Positions 7,069 to 16,097 of a DNA stretch of 21,101 nucleotides are shown here, piece by piece. The stretch lies in contig JAFWYA010000016.1 of the NCBI GenBank assembly GCA_017517815.1, forward strand, positions 1-21,101, read 5' to 3'. The translations under genes and the position numbers were made by a program. The notes beneath the pieces were generated by a model. It did no database searches. It was not told the origin of the DNA and saw only the letters and a program-made list of their open reading frames with translations. The stretch's first letter is position 1; each line of letters begins with the position of its first letter. This DNA is from Clostridia bacterium (GTDB lineage: Bacteria; Bacillota_A; Clostridia; Christensenellales; Aristaeellaceae).

Positions 7069-10000
7069 TTAAATATGCCACAGCCGCTTCAGCGCATCCA
7101 GACAGTGCACGTACATGGCCATGTCATCCACAGGGAAAGCGGCAATGCTGTTGGCAAAGATGGTATCCAGCTCGATGGCTGCCGTGCCACGCAGCGCAGG
7201 CGCGCCGTCATCCTCAAAGGCGGTGGGCATCAGGCGCTGAGCTGCCTGCGGGAAGATGTGGTAAAACAGCGTGAGGAAACTGAGCACAAGGTTTTCCTTT
7301 TCGCTGCCTTCGTGCGTTCCGTTGAAGGGGGAAACGCCGCTCAGAGCACTTTGCAGACTGCTGTCGCTGCACAGCAGGCCGCGGGCGACCTCCTGCTTGG
7401 GATGACGGCTCTGAATGGGCAGCAGCACCTTCAGAGGATGCTCGGGGTTCAGCCTTGCAAGAGCGAGCGAGCAAAGCCGCGTGTGCTGATCTGCGCTGAA
7501 AAGCTTCATCATCTGGCCGCCATTGCCGGCAATGCAGATCTCCATCTTTTCAGGCAGCAGTGCGCGGGTGTCCGCGTCGGCACAGGCACGCTCCAGCAGA
7601 TCGCCGGCCAGATAGAACAGGAACCCGATGTGGAACAGCAGCAGGCTTTCAAAATAGCTGATATGGCCGTTGGCGCGGCTGTTTTCCATGGCATTGCGCA
7701 GCGCCTGCGCCTGTGTGGCCAGCAGGTCATCCAACAGAAGCATGCACTTGCGGCGGCCGCGAACCGTACTGCCTTCGGCCTGCCATGCACGGGTCAAAGT
7801 GGTGATGGCGCTGCGCAATGCGTCGTCGCTGAAATCGGCATTGAAGTCCTGCGCATGCCATTCCAGAAGCGATTCAAACAGCATCTGACGGCAGCCCAGC
7901 AGCAGGGAGGACTCGATGGTGGCGCGTTTGGCTTCGCCCAGCCACAGGCTCACGTCGACCGTGCTGCCGCCGATATCCAGATTAAGATAACCGCTTCTTG
8001 CATTGATCTCGCTGCGGCTTAAGAAGTACAGGCCATCGGCCTGATTTTCGGTGGCGTAAAGCACGGCAGGAACACCGGGCGTAAGCGGCAGGCCGGTTTC
8101 GGCGGCAATCTCACGCGCAAGACCGCGCATCAGCTCCAGATAGCTTTCCTGCCGGTGAAGCGGCATGGCATTGGGCATGGATACGCGCCACGAGGCGGAA
8201 GAGGAACCCCACAGCCTTGCAGAAAGCGCGCCCTGCAGCATGGCCTGCTTTAAAAACAGTCGCATCACGCTGCGCGCATAGGGCTCGTCGCTCCATTTCA
8301 GGTCGTAGTACAAAGCGCCTGCGCTTTTGCGGGTCAGAGCTTCGAGGGTTGTGCGGTAATAGATGTGCCCGTCGCGCAAAACGCCTGTCCAGCGCTCGCT
8401 TTCGTCGCTGAACATATCCATCAGGCTGTAATAGGTGGATTCGACTGCGCTTCCCGGCAGCAGCACATCCTGCGGCAGGAATGTCTCAGCCAGTTCAGAA
8501 GGCTGTGTGCCTTTGAGCAGCGCCTGATGCATGCATTCCGGCAAAACGGCGGGCTGCACACGTTCGCCCTGACGCAGCATGACCGTGGTGGAAATGCTGC
8601 CGAAGTCAATGGCAATGGCGGCGGCAGGCTCGTGCTTGAGCAGGCGGCGGGGAATGTCGTTGATGAGTGCGCCAAGCGAAAGCTCACCGCGTTTGAGGGC
8701 CACAAAGGCCGGGAAACGGCTTGAGCAAGCTGTCTGCCAGGCAGTGCCCGCACTGCGGTACAGTTCGCCCTGCACCCAGTCGCTGTCCAGCGTCCACACG
8801 CTTACCTGATCGGGCTGCTGGGCAAAAACAAAATACTGCTTCCATACGCCGGGGGTGAAACGCGCATTGGGCCACACGGTCACACCGGGCCGCTGATCAC
8901 TGAGAACGGCGGTGCCGGTTGCAGCGGAAGACCCGATTGTATATGTGCGGCGGAAAGTGACGGCGCTCACCGGAGCGCTGCCCAGATCGCGGCTGCGGCG
9001 CAGAATACGGAAGGATGCAGTGATCTGCGCGCCGTTTTTCTCAAAATGTACCTCGTCCAGAAGCGGCGCATACAGCCCTTCCAGATCGGCGGTATCCATC
9101 AGCCAGCGGCACAGGCGCGGCGACAGCGGAGCAAGCGCCCAGGCAGATCCATCCACACGGCAGTGATCTTCGTTTTCGTAGGGGCATTCTCCCTGCATCA
9201 GAAGAAGCGAGTCGGAAAAAACACCCCGGATGAAGCTTTCGTCCTCCATGCCAAGCATGTCGCCCAGCAGGGTGCGCAGCGCGACCGGGCAGTCAGCCAG
9301 CGGATAATCCAGTACCAGTTCACGGCTGGCGGAGGTCGGAAGGGCCTCCAGTTCATCCGCCCATTGGCTCAGCAGCGCAGGGACATGCTCATGAAGACCC
9401 GTGCGGTTTTGCACATCCTGCCGCAATACGCGCAGCATCTGTGCGGCGGCGCGCCGCCAGCGCGGATCGTGACGCTGAAGAAGATCCAGCTCCTTCTGCA
9501 GGCGGGCAAGCACGATGGATTCGTCCTTCACGCACATAGGCGCGTACAGCCACTCGGGGTGGCTGCATGCGAAGGGCAGGCCTTCCAGCGCACAGAAGGA
9601 GAATGTGTCGGCAGGACAGGCAGGCAGCCTGCCGGGCGCCAGCGCAGTCAGCAGGGGATTGTCAAACACCGACGGTTCGTCGCTGCGAACAGTGTGCATT
9701 TCCACCGGCAGAGCGCCGGTCTGGGCAAAGGTATGAGCGGCCAGCGTGCGCAGGCGAAGGCTGTTTTCATCCGGCGTGATTTGCTGCGCGGCGATCAGGT
9801 CGGCGGCAAAGCGCTCCAGCACGCCGCCCAGCTGCGCATCGCTGTTGAGGATCATGCTTTGCCACTGCCTGTCTTCGTGAAGCGCCTGCAAAACGCGCAG
9901 ACGCGCCAGCAGACGGAAGGAGCTGAGCGCATCCATGGCGCCGCAGGGGTCGACAAAACGTCCGCAGCTGCGGTCATACCATGTAACGCCTGCGGGAAGC

Positions 10001-10557
10001 AGCGCGCTCAGATCGCCCGGCTCTGCGGCAGGCGCGATGATCATTGCCTGCGACAGCATAGCCAGCGGGCGTACATCACCCTGGGTCTGGCGTGCGCTGC
10101 GCAGGGTAAATATCTTCAGCCCACCTGCAGCGCGCGCAGGATTAAGCGCGGAAAAAACAGAGTCCGAAAAAGCGGTTCCAGCTTCTGAAAAGTCGTGCAG
10201 TTCCAGTTTGGGCCATGCTTCATCCTGTTCCCAGGTGTCCCACAGAAGAAGCAGCGCCAGCAGTGCGCGGTAATCGATCATCTGCTGGTGCTTAAGCGCC
10301 TCATCCGGGTGCAGTCTTGCCAGCCTGCGCAGCTGCTGTTCGGCAGCCTGCACATCGGGAATGGAATACCCAACGTCATGGTTTTGGGTCTGCATATTAC
10401 GCGCGAGACTTTCCAGCCATTCGCGCGGACGGCGGTTGCGGTCGCTCACCACGCCGGGTACAGTCTGGTAGCCGGTGTGGAAGCCGTCGTTCATATGCGG
10501 CAAAAAGGTCAGATAGGAAGTCTGCCGGTCCAGCACTTCCTTTTCGTGTTTTTTCAT
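7069..10557 (-). CDS. Very large protein with C-terminal actin/Hsp70-fold ATPase domain
   Basis: This is a 1162-residue protein of unknown function with no signal peptide or clear membrane segment, so probably cytoplasmic. Residues 1 to about 640 match nothing I recognise. From about 645 an actin-superfamily nucleotide-binding fold is visible: phosphate-1 loop AIAIDFGSISTTVML with D651, phosphate-2 loop LNLDIGGSTVDVSLW with D861, and adenosine motif CIAGNGGQMM with GNGG at 1011-1014. The order and acidic residues fit ATP binding as in Hsp70, actin, MreB and ParM. The 210-residue spacing between the phosphate loops is wider than in MreB or ParM and closer to Hsp70-like members. The ATG follows AAAGGAGG by about 8 bases, and the gap from the tubulin-like gene is 21 bases. 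It is the last gene of the six-gene run; no convincing terminator follows. It could belong with the large actin-fold proteins sometimes annotated Hsp70-like or SrfB-like, but I cannot confirm that. Confidence 0.8.
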   Translation of the reverse strand: MKKHEKEVLDRQTSYLTFLPHMNDGFHTGYQTVPGVVSDRNRRPREWLESLARNMQTQNHDVGYSIPDVQAAEQQLRRLARLHPDEALKHQQMIDYRALLALLLLWDTWEQDEAWPKLELHDFSEAGTAFSDSVFSALNPARAAGGLKIFTLRSARQTQGDVRPLAMLSQAMIIAPAAEPGDLSALLPAGVTWYDRSCGRFVDPCGAMDALSSFRLLARLRVLQALHEDRQWQSMILNSDAQLGGVLERFAADLIAAQQITPDENSLRLRTLAAHTFAQTGALPVEMHTVRSDEPSVFDNPLLTALAPGRLPACPADTFSFCALEGLPFACSHPEWLYAPMCVKDESIVLARLQKELDLLQRHDPRWRRAAAQMLRVLRQDVQNRTGLHEHVPALLSQWADELEALPTSASRELVLDYPLADCPVALRTLLGDMLGMEDESFIRGVFSDSLLLMQGECPYENEDHCRVDGSAWALAPLSPRLCRWLMDTADLEGLYAPLLDEVHFEKNGAQITASFRILRRSRDLGSAPVSAVTFRRTYTIGSSAATGTAVLSDQRPGVTVWPNARFTPGVWKQYFVFAQQPDQVSVWTLDSDWVQGELYRSAGTAWQTACSSRFPAFVALKRGELSLGALINDIPRRLLKHEPAAAIAIDFGSISTTVMLRQGERVQPAVLPECMHQALLKGTQPSELAETFLPQDVLLPGSAVESTYYSLMDMFSDESERWTGVLRDGHIYYRTTLEALTRKSAGALYYDLKWSDEPYARSVMRLFLKQAMLQGALSARLWGSSSASWRVSMPNAMPLHRQESYLELMRGLAREIAAETGLPLTPGVPAVLYATENQADGLYFLSRSEINARSGYLNLDIGGSTVDVSLWLGEAKRATIESSLLLGCRQMLFESLLEWHAQDFNADFSDDALRSAITTLTRAWQAEGSTVRGRRKCMLLLDDLLATQAQALRNAMENSRANGHISYFESLLLFHIGFLFYLAGDLLERACADADTRALLPEKMEICIAGNGGQMMKLFSADQHTRLCSLALARLNPEHPLKVLLPIQSRHPKQEVARGLLCSDSSLQSALSGVSPFNGTHEGSEKENLVLSFLTLFYHIFPQAAQRLMPTAFEDDGAPALRGTAAIELDTIFANSIAAFPVDDMAMYVHCLDALKRLWHI

Positions 10558-10578
10558 GAGGCAGACCTCCTTTCCGGG

Positions 10579-12180
10579 TCAGTCATCTTCATAAACCACG
10601 TCGAGCAGCGCAGTGAGAAATGCGGCAAGGCTGCCGTCGGGGCCGGGCGCGGTCTCGCCGCCGCCAAGGGCCTGCAGGATGCGCCGCATGTTTCGCTTGT
10701 CGGGCACAGTGTTTACGATTAGACGTTCGATGGATTTTTCCAGCTGAGCTGCATCCTCGTCTGTGCGGCTGGAAAGAATGCGCATCAGCGTATCCAGCTG
10801 CTGTGCAAGGAACAGGCCGTTTTCGGGAAGCCCGTCACGGTCGCTGCCGCGCAGTCCGGGCGGAACAGCGCCGATCAGCTGCGTCATCCAGTTGATGTAA
10901 AAGGCAAAAAAATGGTACAGCGCATCCAGGCGGCTTTCCAGCTGAGCGCGTTGGGCGGCGCTCATGCGGCGCAGACGGTGGAAATAGGCTGAGCAGTAAG
11001 GAATGCGCGCGCTGCGGCGGTCATGGGTGGAAACCAGCTTTTGAAGAGCCGGGAAACATTCGGCAAAGAACACGGCAGCCGCTTTGCAAAGCGTACCGTA
11101 GCGCGCCTGATACAGCGCGCTATCCTCGTCAAAACTGGCCCACGAAAACTGCGGCGTGTGCCACTGATAATAGTAGCAGTCAATGTTGTGCGCATGAATG
11201 CCGCGAAAGCCCGTGCGCATGAACTGCGCCACGCAGCGCGCAGCCAGCCATTCCAGCATGTGAGCGTCGTTTTCCTGACTTTGCGAACCGGTGGAATAAA
11301 TGCGTGTGGATACAAAGTGCTCCGGCGGCAGCCCAAGCAGGTACACCGCGTCGAACAGGCCATTGGGATCGTCGTCGCTGTCGCGGATCATGCTTTCCAT
11401 GCCGTAGTACTGCAGCGCGGTGCGCGCCTTGTCCAGAAAGAAATCGCTGTCTACGGCAATTTCGCGCGTTTCGTCCACATTGGCAGGCGGCACTTTGTAA
11501 TAGGGCAGCATCAGCATGGAACCCATGACGAACTGATCGCTGTGTGCAGCAAAGCGGCGGCGAAGATATTTCGATATGGCCGGGATACCGCTGGCGCCTG
11601 TGCCGCCGAAAATGCTGCCGCACAGGATGATTTTGACCGTTTCGCCGCTGTTGATATCGGCCTGCATGCGGTCGATGAGGGCATTGAATTCATCCGGCAG
11701 ACCTGCGCTGCGCGCCTCGTCCAGCGAACCCAGCAGATCGGCAAAAAACAGCACGCCAAGGTCTGGATGCCCGCGGAAACCCTCGCTGTATTCCAGCTGC
11801 ATCTCCGTCTGTGAAAACAGGGTACGGGCCAATAATTTATCTGCCTGATGATTCTGCGCCATCTTTTCCACCGAGGAGGCACGGCGGCTTAAGTCGGTGC
11901 TCCAGCGGTCAACACTCAGCGCAGTATGAAAGCAGCGATGCTCGTAAGGGGAGGCGGAAAAAGCCTGCCGTACTTCTTCGTAGTATTCTGCAGCGCGCTT
12001 GGCGCGGGTGGTGTTGCCGCAGGCAGCGTCTACATCGACGCTTAACATGTCCAGCTTGCGGATGGGAACGCGCTGCCCGTTTGCGTCGTATGTATAAAAG
12101 GCGTCTGCGCATGCGGCGTAGACGATGCTTTCCAGAATTTTGTTGCCTGTGCCGCCCACGGCGATCACATAGCAGCTCAT
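10579..12180 (-). CDS. Tubulin/FtsZ-like GTPase-fold protein
   Basis: The 533-residue product looks like the bacterial 'tubulin-like' family (Pfam Tubulin_2 type) rather than FtsZ. The N-terminus CYVIAVGGTGNKILES (3-18) is a nucleotide-binding G-box resembling the FtsZ GxGGxGxN loop. KIILCGSIFGGTGASGIP (183-200) holds the GGTG tubulin signature, but with F before and AS after it, so it departs from the strict eukaryotic pattern. SQENDAHMLEWLAARCVAQFM (301-321) resembles a helix common in the family. No membrane segment or signal peptide is seen. A longer frame opens at 12384; the ATG at 12180 is preferred because AAAGGAGG sits about 9 bases before it and the product begins at the G-box. It follows the membrane protein gene by 19 bases. 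Polymer formation and GTP use are inferences from the fold. Confidence 0.82.
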   Translation of the reverse strand: MSCYVIAVGGTGNKILESIVYAACADAFYTYDANGQRVPIRKLDMLSVDVDAACGNTTRAKRAAEYYEEVRQAFSASPYEHRCFHTALSVDRWSTDLSRRASSVEKMAQNHQADKLLARTLFSQTEMQLEYSEGFRGHPDLGVLFFADLLGSLDEARSAGLPDEFNALIDRMQADINSGETVKIILCGSIFGGTGASGIPAISKYLRRRFAAHSDQFVMGSMLMLPYYKVPPANVDETREIAVDSDFFLDKARTALQYYGMESMIRDSDDDPNGLFDAVYLLGLPPEHFVSTRIYSTGSQSQENDAHMLEWLAARCVAQFMRTGFRGIHAHNIDCYYYQWHTPQFSWASFDEDSALYQARYGTLCKAAAVFFAECFPALQKLVSTHDRRSARIPYCSAYFHRLRRMSAAQRAQLESRLDALYHFFAFYINWMTQLIGAVPPGLRGSDRDGLPENGLFLAQQLDTLMRILSSRTDEDAAQLEKSIERLIVNTVPDKRNMRRILQALGGGETAPGPDGSLAAFLTALLDVVYEDD

Positions 12181-12199
12181 GCGCAGACCTCCTTTCTGT

Positions 12200-12781
12200 T
12201 TACACGCGTTTGAAGAAACCGTGCTTGCCGCTGATGACAGGCGGTGCAGCCAGACGGGATGTGATCCATACGGCAAGGGGAAGAAGTGCATATCCGCCGA
12301 AATAGACCAGCCAGTCCCAATGGGTTTGTCCCGCGATATGCTGCACGCCGAAATACCACAGGGCAGCGGCAAATACAGCGGCAAGCGCCCATGCTGCCAG
12401 CATCATCAGCCGAAAATCGACCACCGCACGCTGAATGCGGCGGGAGGACAGAACGGGTGAACGGTGTGTGCAGCGCCACAGCAGCTGAAGGAGCAGCGTC
12501 ATCAGCCAGCAGGCCGCAAACCAGAGTGCTGCACAGGTCAGCCAAAGTGACTCCTGCGCAGCAGCGGCTTCGCGGAAGGAAGCGGCCGCAGGCTGTGCAG
12601 GAAACGGCAGATACGGCGATAGTTGGGCGGCAATGTCCGGCGCGGTGGACGCCAGTTTATAGGGGTACACAAACACAAGCCCTGCAGCCTGCCATAAAAG
12701 CGGCAGCGCAAAAGCGAGCATATAGCACACAAGGCATTTGAACCTTGCGGTATAGCGGATGCGCATGGGGCGTTTGTGCAC
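12200..12781 (-). CDS. Small integral membrane protein, four predicted helices
   Basis: I do not recognise this 193-residue protein. It has a basic N-terminus, hydrophobic helices at about 15-39, 78-104, 123-146 and 154-176, and an outside or inside loop at 40-77 rich in proline and alanine. The C-terminus is basic (GKHGFFKRV). The start is GTG at 12779-12781, 7 bases after AAGGAGG, which overlaps the stop codon of the upstream lipoprotein gene; an ATG five codons later is less well placed. Its position between an exported lipoprotein and a tubulin-like cytoplasmic protein suggests it could link the two sides of the membrane (inference). Confidence 0.75.
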   Translation of the reverse strand: MHKRPMRIRYTARFKCLVCYMLAFALPLLWQAAGLVFVYPYKLASTAPDIAAQLSPYLPFPAQPAAASFREAAAAQESLWLTCAALWFAACWLMTLLLQLLWRCTHRSPVLSSRRIQRAVVDFRLMMLAAWALAAVFAAALWYFGVQHIAGQTHWDWLVYFGGYALLPLAVWITSRLAAPPVISGKHGFFKRV

Positions 12782-12793
12782 GGGAAAGCCTCC

Positions 12794-14722
12794 TTACGGG
12801 GTAACGGCGAACACATCGAATGTGTAGCGCACGCAGGGGGTCTGCTGCACGTTGGCAGCGGTCTGAACCTGGGAAACGAGGCTGGAAAGCTGAGGAACCT
12901 TATCTACCGGCGGGAAGTCGGGATAGGGCGTTCCATGATACAGCGCGTCAGTCGCAGGCCCCCACGCGTGCTGGAAGGGACGGGAAACATTCTCACGCCT
13001 GCGCTCGAATTGGGTCATCAGACGGGAAAACGCCTCCCATTCGGCGATCTGCTCATTGGTGAATGAACAGCTGAGTTCCTCCACCCACGGCGCAGTTTGC
13101 CAGTTGATATGCCCGGCATAATCGGCACTGAGACTGAGGTGGTAGTAACCGGGTTCAAGGGATTCCTGCGTTTGAATGGTGAAAACAAGTGTGTCCTCCA
13201 CACGTTCAACCGAAACGATCGTGAAGGGCGTGTTTTCCGGTACGTGCTGTTCGTACACATACAGTGTGTCACGCAGGGGGATTACCTGTGCATTTTCAGG
13301 AACAACAACGTCCGGCAGGTTGGGCAGGGTATGGCTGAGGGTGAGCGCATCGAGCGCTTTCAGTTCCACATCCGTCAGTTCGGCGCGTGCATCCTCCAGA
13401 GGGAGGGTCACAGTGAATGTGCGGCCTTCACCGGCGGGCAGCGTGATCAGACGGCTGGCAGCATCCACCGTTTCAGCAGAAAGGATCACGCTTTGCGTGT
13501 GGTGCGTATGCACGGCCAGCGTGGGACGGTCAATCTGCGTATAGACATAATCAAAAGTGAAGGGCTGCTGGGTAATGGTCTGGCCGCTGCGCGCGTATGT
13601 CAGCTCCCCCTTTTCGGGGCCACGCAGCGCCTTAAACACGGCGGAAGTATCAAACGTTTCGTTGAGCGCTTTGGTAAAGTCGGCTACCTGCTGCGGCTGG
13701 CCGATCACCAGTGTGAGCAGTGTGCGCGGCATGGGCAGCACACCTTCAGCACGGCCTTTTTTGGTGTTGTATTTCAGATGGCCCCAGACGAGCGGCTCGC
13801 TGAAATCAACCGTTGAGAAAGAAGAAAGCTGGCCGATATAGTCCAGTGTGAAGGCATACATGCCTACACTCAGGCCGTTGTCAAATACGCCGCGTTCTTC
13901 CAGAAGATCTGCGATCAGATCGTGCGGTGTGCCGTCTGCTGCCACGGCAGTCGTTTTACGGATGGAGGCCGGGTCACAGGTGATGACGCTCAGACGAGAC
14001 GGATCAAGGTTGTCAAGCGCGTACAGCAGCGGGTAATCGGCATCCTGCCCGATGGCAGTGAGCGACATATCGCCGCTTTGAATCCGACGGATCTGCTGGC
14101 TGAGCACGTCCGTTATTTGCTGCGCATAAGCGGGATTTTCCAACAGTGCGGCATCCAGCTGCGGCAGCTGATTGAGCTGCGGGCTGCCCAGCGAATAGAA
14201 GCTGCCGTCCATCCTTTCGGCGGAAAAACCGGCAAACACAGTGGGCATGGGGTCGATGGCGTAAGTCAGCATGTCGCGGCGCAGCGATCGAAGATCGGTG
14301 CTTTCACTGAAGGCTTCGGCAAGGAATGCATCCGTCAGCCGTTCGTCGCCGCAGCGCAGCAGACGCACACGGGAACCTTCGGCCGCTGCCAGCATGGTGC
14401 GCAGCACGTTTTCGTACAGGCCGGTCGTATCTTCATAGCGGTAATGAAAACCGCCCTCGCGGTATTTGCGGCTGTAGTGGGGGTACATGCTTTCCTCGTT
14501 GAGATTGATGCCGCCCATGGTGTGGGAAGCATCCAGCCACAGGTCCAGCCTGAGCGCGGACTGGGTGGCAGATGATTCGGCTGAAACTGCCTGTTCGTCG
14601 GCATAAAGGGGGCGATCAAGCATACGCACATCCGGTCTGACAGGTTCGGATGGCATGGTGGAACAGCCGCACAGGCAAAGCGCGAGCGCAGCCAGAAACA
14701 CGGTCAACAGAGCTTTTCGCAC
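12794..14722 (-). CDS. Lipoprotein with VWA-like domain
   Basis: This is an exported lipid-anchored protein of 642 residues. The signal peptide is MRKALLTVFLAALALCLCGC with lipobox LCGC and Cys20 as the lipidated residue. LRLDLWLDASHTMGG (57-71) resembles the first strand and MIDAS loop of von Willebrand A domains, but reads DASHT (D64, S66, T68) where DxSxS is usual. The rest, including a C-terminal beta-rich part with YYHLSLSADYAG, is unrecognised. An ATG at 14743 overlaps the glycosyltransferase stop (TAATG), yet the GTG at 14722 is chosen since AAAGGAGG lies 7 bases before it and a signal peptide begins there. It sits between the glycosyltransferase and the membrane protein genes. The lipoprotein call is firm; the VWA call is moderate. 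Confidence 0.8.
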   Translation of the reverse strand: MRKALLTVFLAALALCLCGCSTMPSEPVRPDVRMLDRPLYADEQAVSAESSATQSALRLDLWLDASHTMGGINLNEESMYPHYSRKYREGGFHYRYEDTTGLYENVLRTMLAAAEGSRVRLLRCGDERLTDAFLAEAFSESTDLRSLRRDMLTYAIDPMPTVFAGFSAERMDGSFYSLGSPQLNQLPQLDAALLENPAYAQQITDVLSQQIRRIQSGDMSLTAIGQDADYPLLYALDNLDPSRLSVITCDPASIRKTTAVAADGTPHDLIADLLEERGVFDNGLSVGMYAFTLDYIGQLSSFSTVDFSEPLVWGHLKYNTKKGRAEGVLPMPRTLLTLVIGQPQQVADFTKALNETFDTSAVFKALRGPEKGELTYARSGQTITQQPFTFDYVYTQIDRPTLAVHTHHTQSVILSAETVDAASRLITLPAGEGRTFTVTLPLEDARAELTDVELKALDALTLSHTLPNLPDVVVPENAQVIPLRDTLYVYEQHVPENTPFTIVSVERVEDTLVFTIQTQESLEPGYYHLSLSADYAGHINWQTAPWVEELSCSFTNEQIAEWEAFSRLMTQFERRRENVSRPFQHAWGPATDALYHGTPYPDFPPVDKVPQLSSLVSQVQTAANVQQTPCVRYTFDVFAVTP

Positions 14723-14742
14723 GGCTGTTCCTCCTTTATCCA

Positions 14743-16077
14743 TTATTCTTCCCGGGTTTTCTTTTCCGCTTCGGCCAGTGCCTCGCGATAAGCGGGGCTG
14801 TGGCGGTACATGTTTTCGTACAGGCGCATATAGCCTGCAAAGCGTTTGTCAGAGTCATATTCTGCCGCGCGCGCACGGCAGGCAGAGGAAGGTTTGGGCT
14901 GGTCGCACAGGCTGCGTACAGCATCTGCCATGGCAGGAATGTCGCCAAGCGGCACTACGGCGCCGCATTCGTCGGTCACGATCTCCGGCATGGCGGTTGC
15001 GTTGTAACAAATGACCTGCGTGCCGCAGGCCAGCGCCTCCAACAGGGTCATGCCCATGGTTTCCTCGTGGCTGACGCTTACATAAACGTCGGCTGCGGTA
15101 TACAGTGCACACAGATCATTGAGGTTGCCGGTACGGCGAACGCCCATCACTTTGGTTTTTTCCAGCATTTCCATCTGGTACTGATCCACACCAACGGCAG
15201 CTACACAGTATTCATCGCCCAGTTCTTCAGCCAGGGCGATGAAGTCCTCCAGCCCCTTGCGGTCGTCCCATACGGCGGCGACAGACAGCACCAGCCGGCG
15301 GCCCTCTGTGCGTTCCAGACCGTAGCTGCGCACGATCTCGTGCATGAAATCATCGCTGGCGCAGGGCTGGAAGGCGTTCAGGTCAAGCCCGTTGGGCAGA
15401 ACGTATACGGGATAATCCTTCAGAAAGGAATGCTTGACCTCGTCGCGCAGCCACTCGCTGGGCGTGGTGAGCACCATGTGGCTGAGGCCGTTAAACAGGC
15501 TGCGCTTTTCCAGCCAGTTGCGCGCACTCTGGTCCATCACAAGGCTTGCGGGATAGCTGCGCTTCAGCACGCATTCCCCGCAGCCGCCCAGCCAGCGTTC
15601 GCAGCCCACGGTGTGCGTTTCGGCGCGTCTGCGCTTTTGAGGCGAAAGCGAGGGAGCATCCTTGGCGGTGGTGTAATAGGCGCAGTGGCCGGTATAGGCC
15701 CAGCAGTCGTGCAGCGTCCACACGACGGGCATATCGTGCTTTTTGAGGTAGGCAAACAGCGTGGGCAAATGCAGATAGTACCCATGCAGGTTATGCAGAT
15801 GCACAAGGTCTGGCTTGTAGCTTTCCAGCTGTCGGATCAGCTTTCTGGTGGCGCGACGGCTGTAGAAGCCGGCACGGTCGGTGACACGCGAAAGCCAGGC
15901 GTGCAGCCAGGTGTCCAGCTTGGAACCGATCACAAGGGACGGCACGTCCGTCGGTGCATGATCACGCGCGTGGCACAAAAGCGCCCGGTGACCGGAAGAC
16001 TGCACCATGCGGCACAGCGCGACGGCGATGCGCCCGGTGCTCAGAGAGGAGACGACGTTGATGTGAGCGATGCGCAT
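14743..16077 (-). CDS. GT4-family glycosyltransferase
   Basis: This 444-residue GT-B enzyme transfers a sugar from a nucleotide donor, probably in the cytoplasm or at the inner membrane face. Visible features are the N-terminal acceptor half (RIAHINVVSSLSTGRIA at 2-18), DLVHLHNLHGYYLHLP (90-105), WTLHDCWAYTGHCAYY (120-135) with a cysteine set completed by C159, C166 and C169, PNGLD (228-232), the phosphate-binding DDRKG (271-275) and the C-terminal E-x7-E (E339, E347) followed by ALACGTQVICY. The cysteine pattern is typical of a WcaC-like subgroup acting on extracellular polysaccharide. Donor and acceptor are unknown. The ATG follows AAAGGAGG by 6 bases; the gap to the mutase gene is 20 bases. 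Confidence 0.9.
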   Translation of the reverse strand: MRIAHINVVSSLSTGRIAVALCRMVQSSGHRALLCHARDHAPTDVPSLVIGSKLDTWLHAWLSRVTDRAGFYSRRATRKLIRQLESYKPDLVHLHNLHGYYLHLPTLFAYLKKHDMPVVWTLHDCWAYTGHCAYYTTAKDAPSLSPQKRRRAETHTVGCERWLGGCGECVLKRSYPASLVMDQSARNWLEKRSLFNGLSHMVLTTPSEWLRDEVKHSFLKDYPVYVLPNGLDLNAFQPCASDDFMHEIVRSYGLERTEGRRLVLSVAAVWDDRKGLEDFIALAEELGDEYCVAAVGVDQYQMEMLEKTKVMGVRRTGNLNDLCALYTAADVYVSVSHEETMGMTLLEALACGTQVICYNATAMPEIVTDECGAVVPLGDIPAMADAVRSLCDQPKPSSACRARAAEYDSDKRFAGYMRLYENMYRHSPAYREALAEAEKKTREE

Positions 16078-16097
16078 GGCGCGCCTCCTTTAAATTA

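Noticed and set aside
5852..7072. 406-codon open frame on the + strand across tsaE, ribU and the riboswitch
   Set aside because: It crosses three confirmed minus-strand features, including the structured FMN aptamer, and has the His/Gln-rich look of a shadow frame.
7069..10557. Assignment as DnaK chaperone
   Set aside because: The actin-fold loops are at the C-terminal half after about 640 other residues, with no DnaK substrate-binding domain and no grpE or dnaJ nearby.
10579..12180. Assignment as the cell-division protein FtsZ
   Set aside because: The protein is too long, its GGTG loop is flanked by F and AS rather than the FtsZ residues, and no division genes are nearby.
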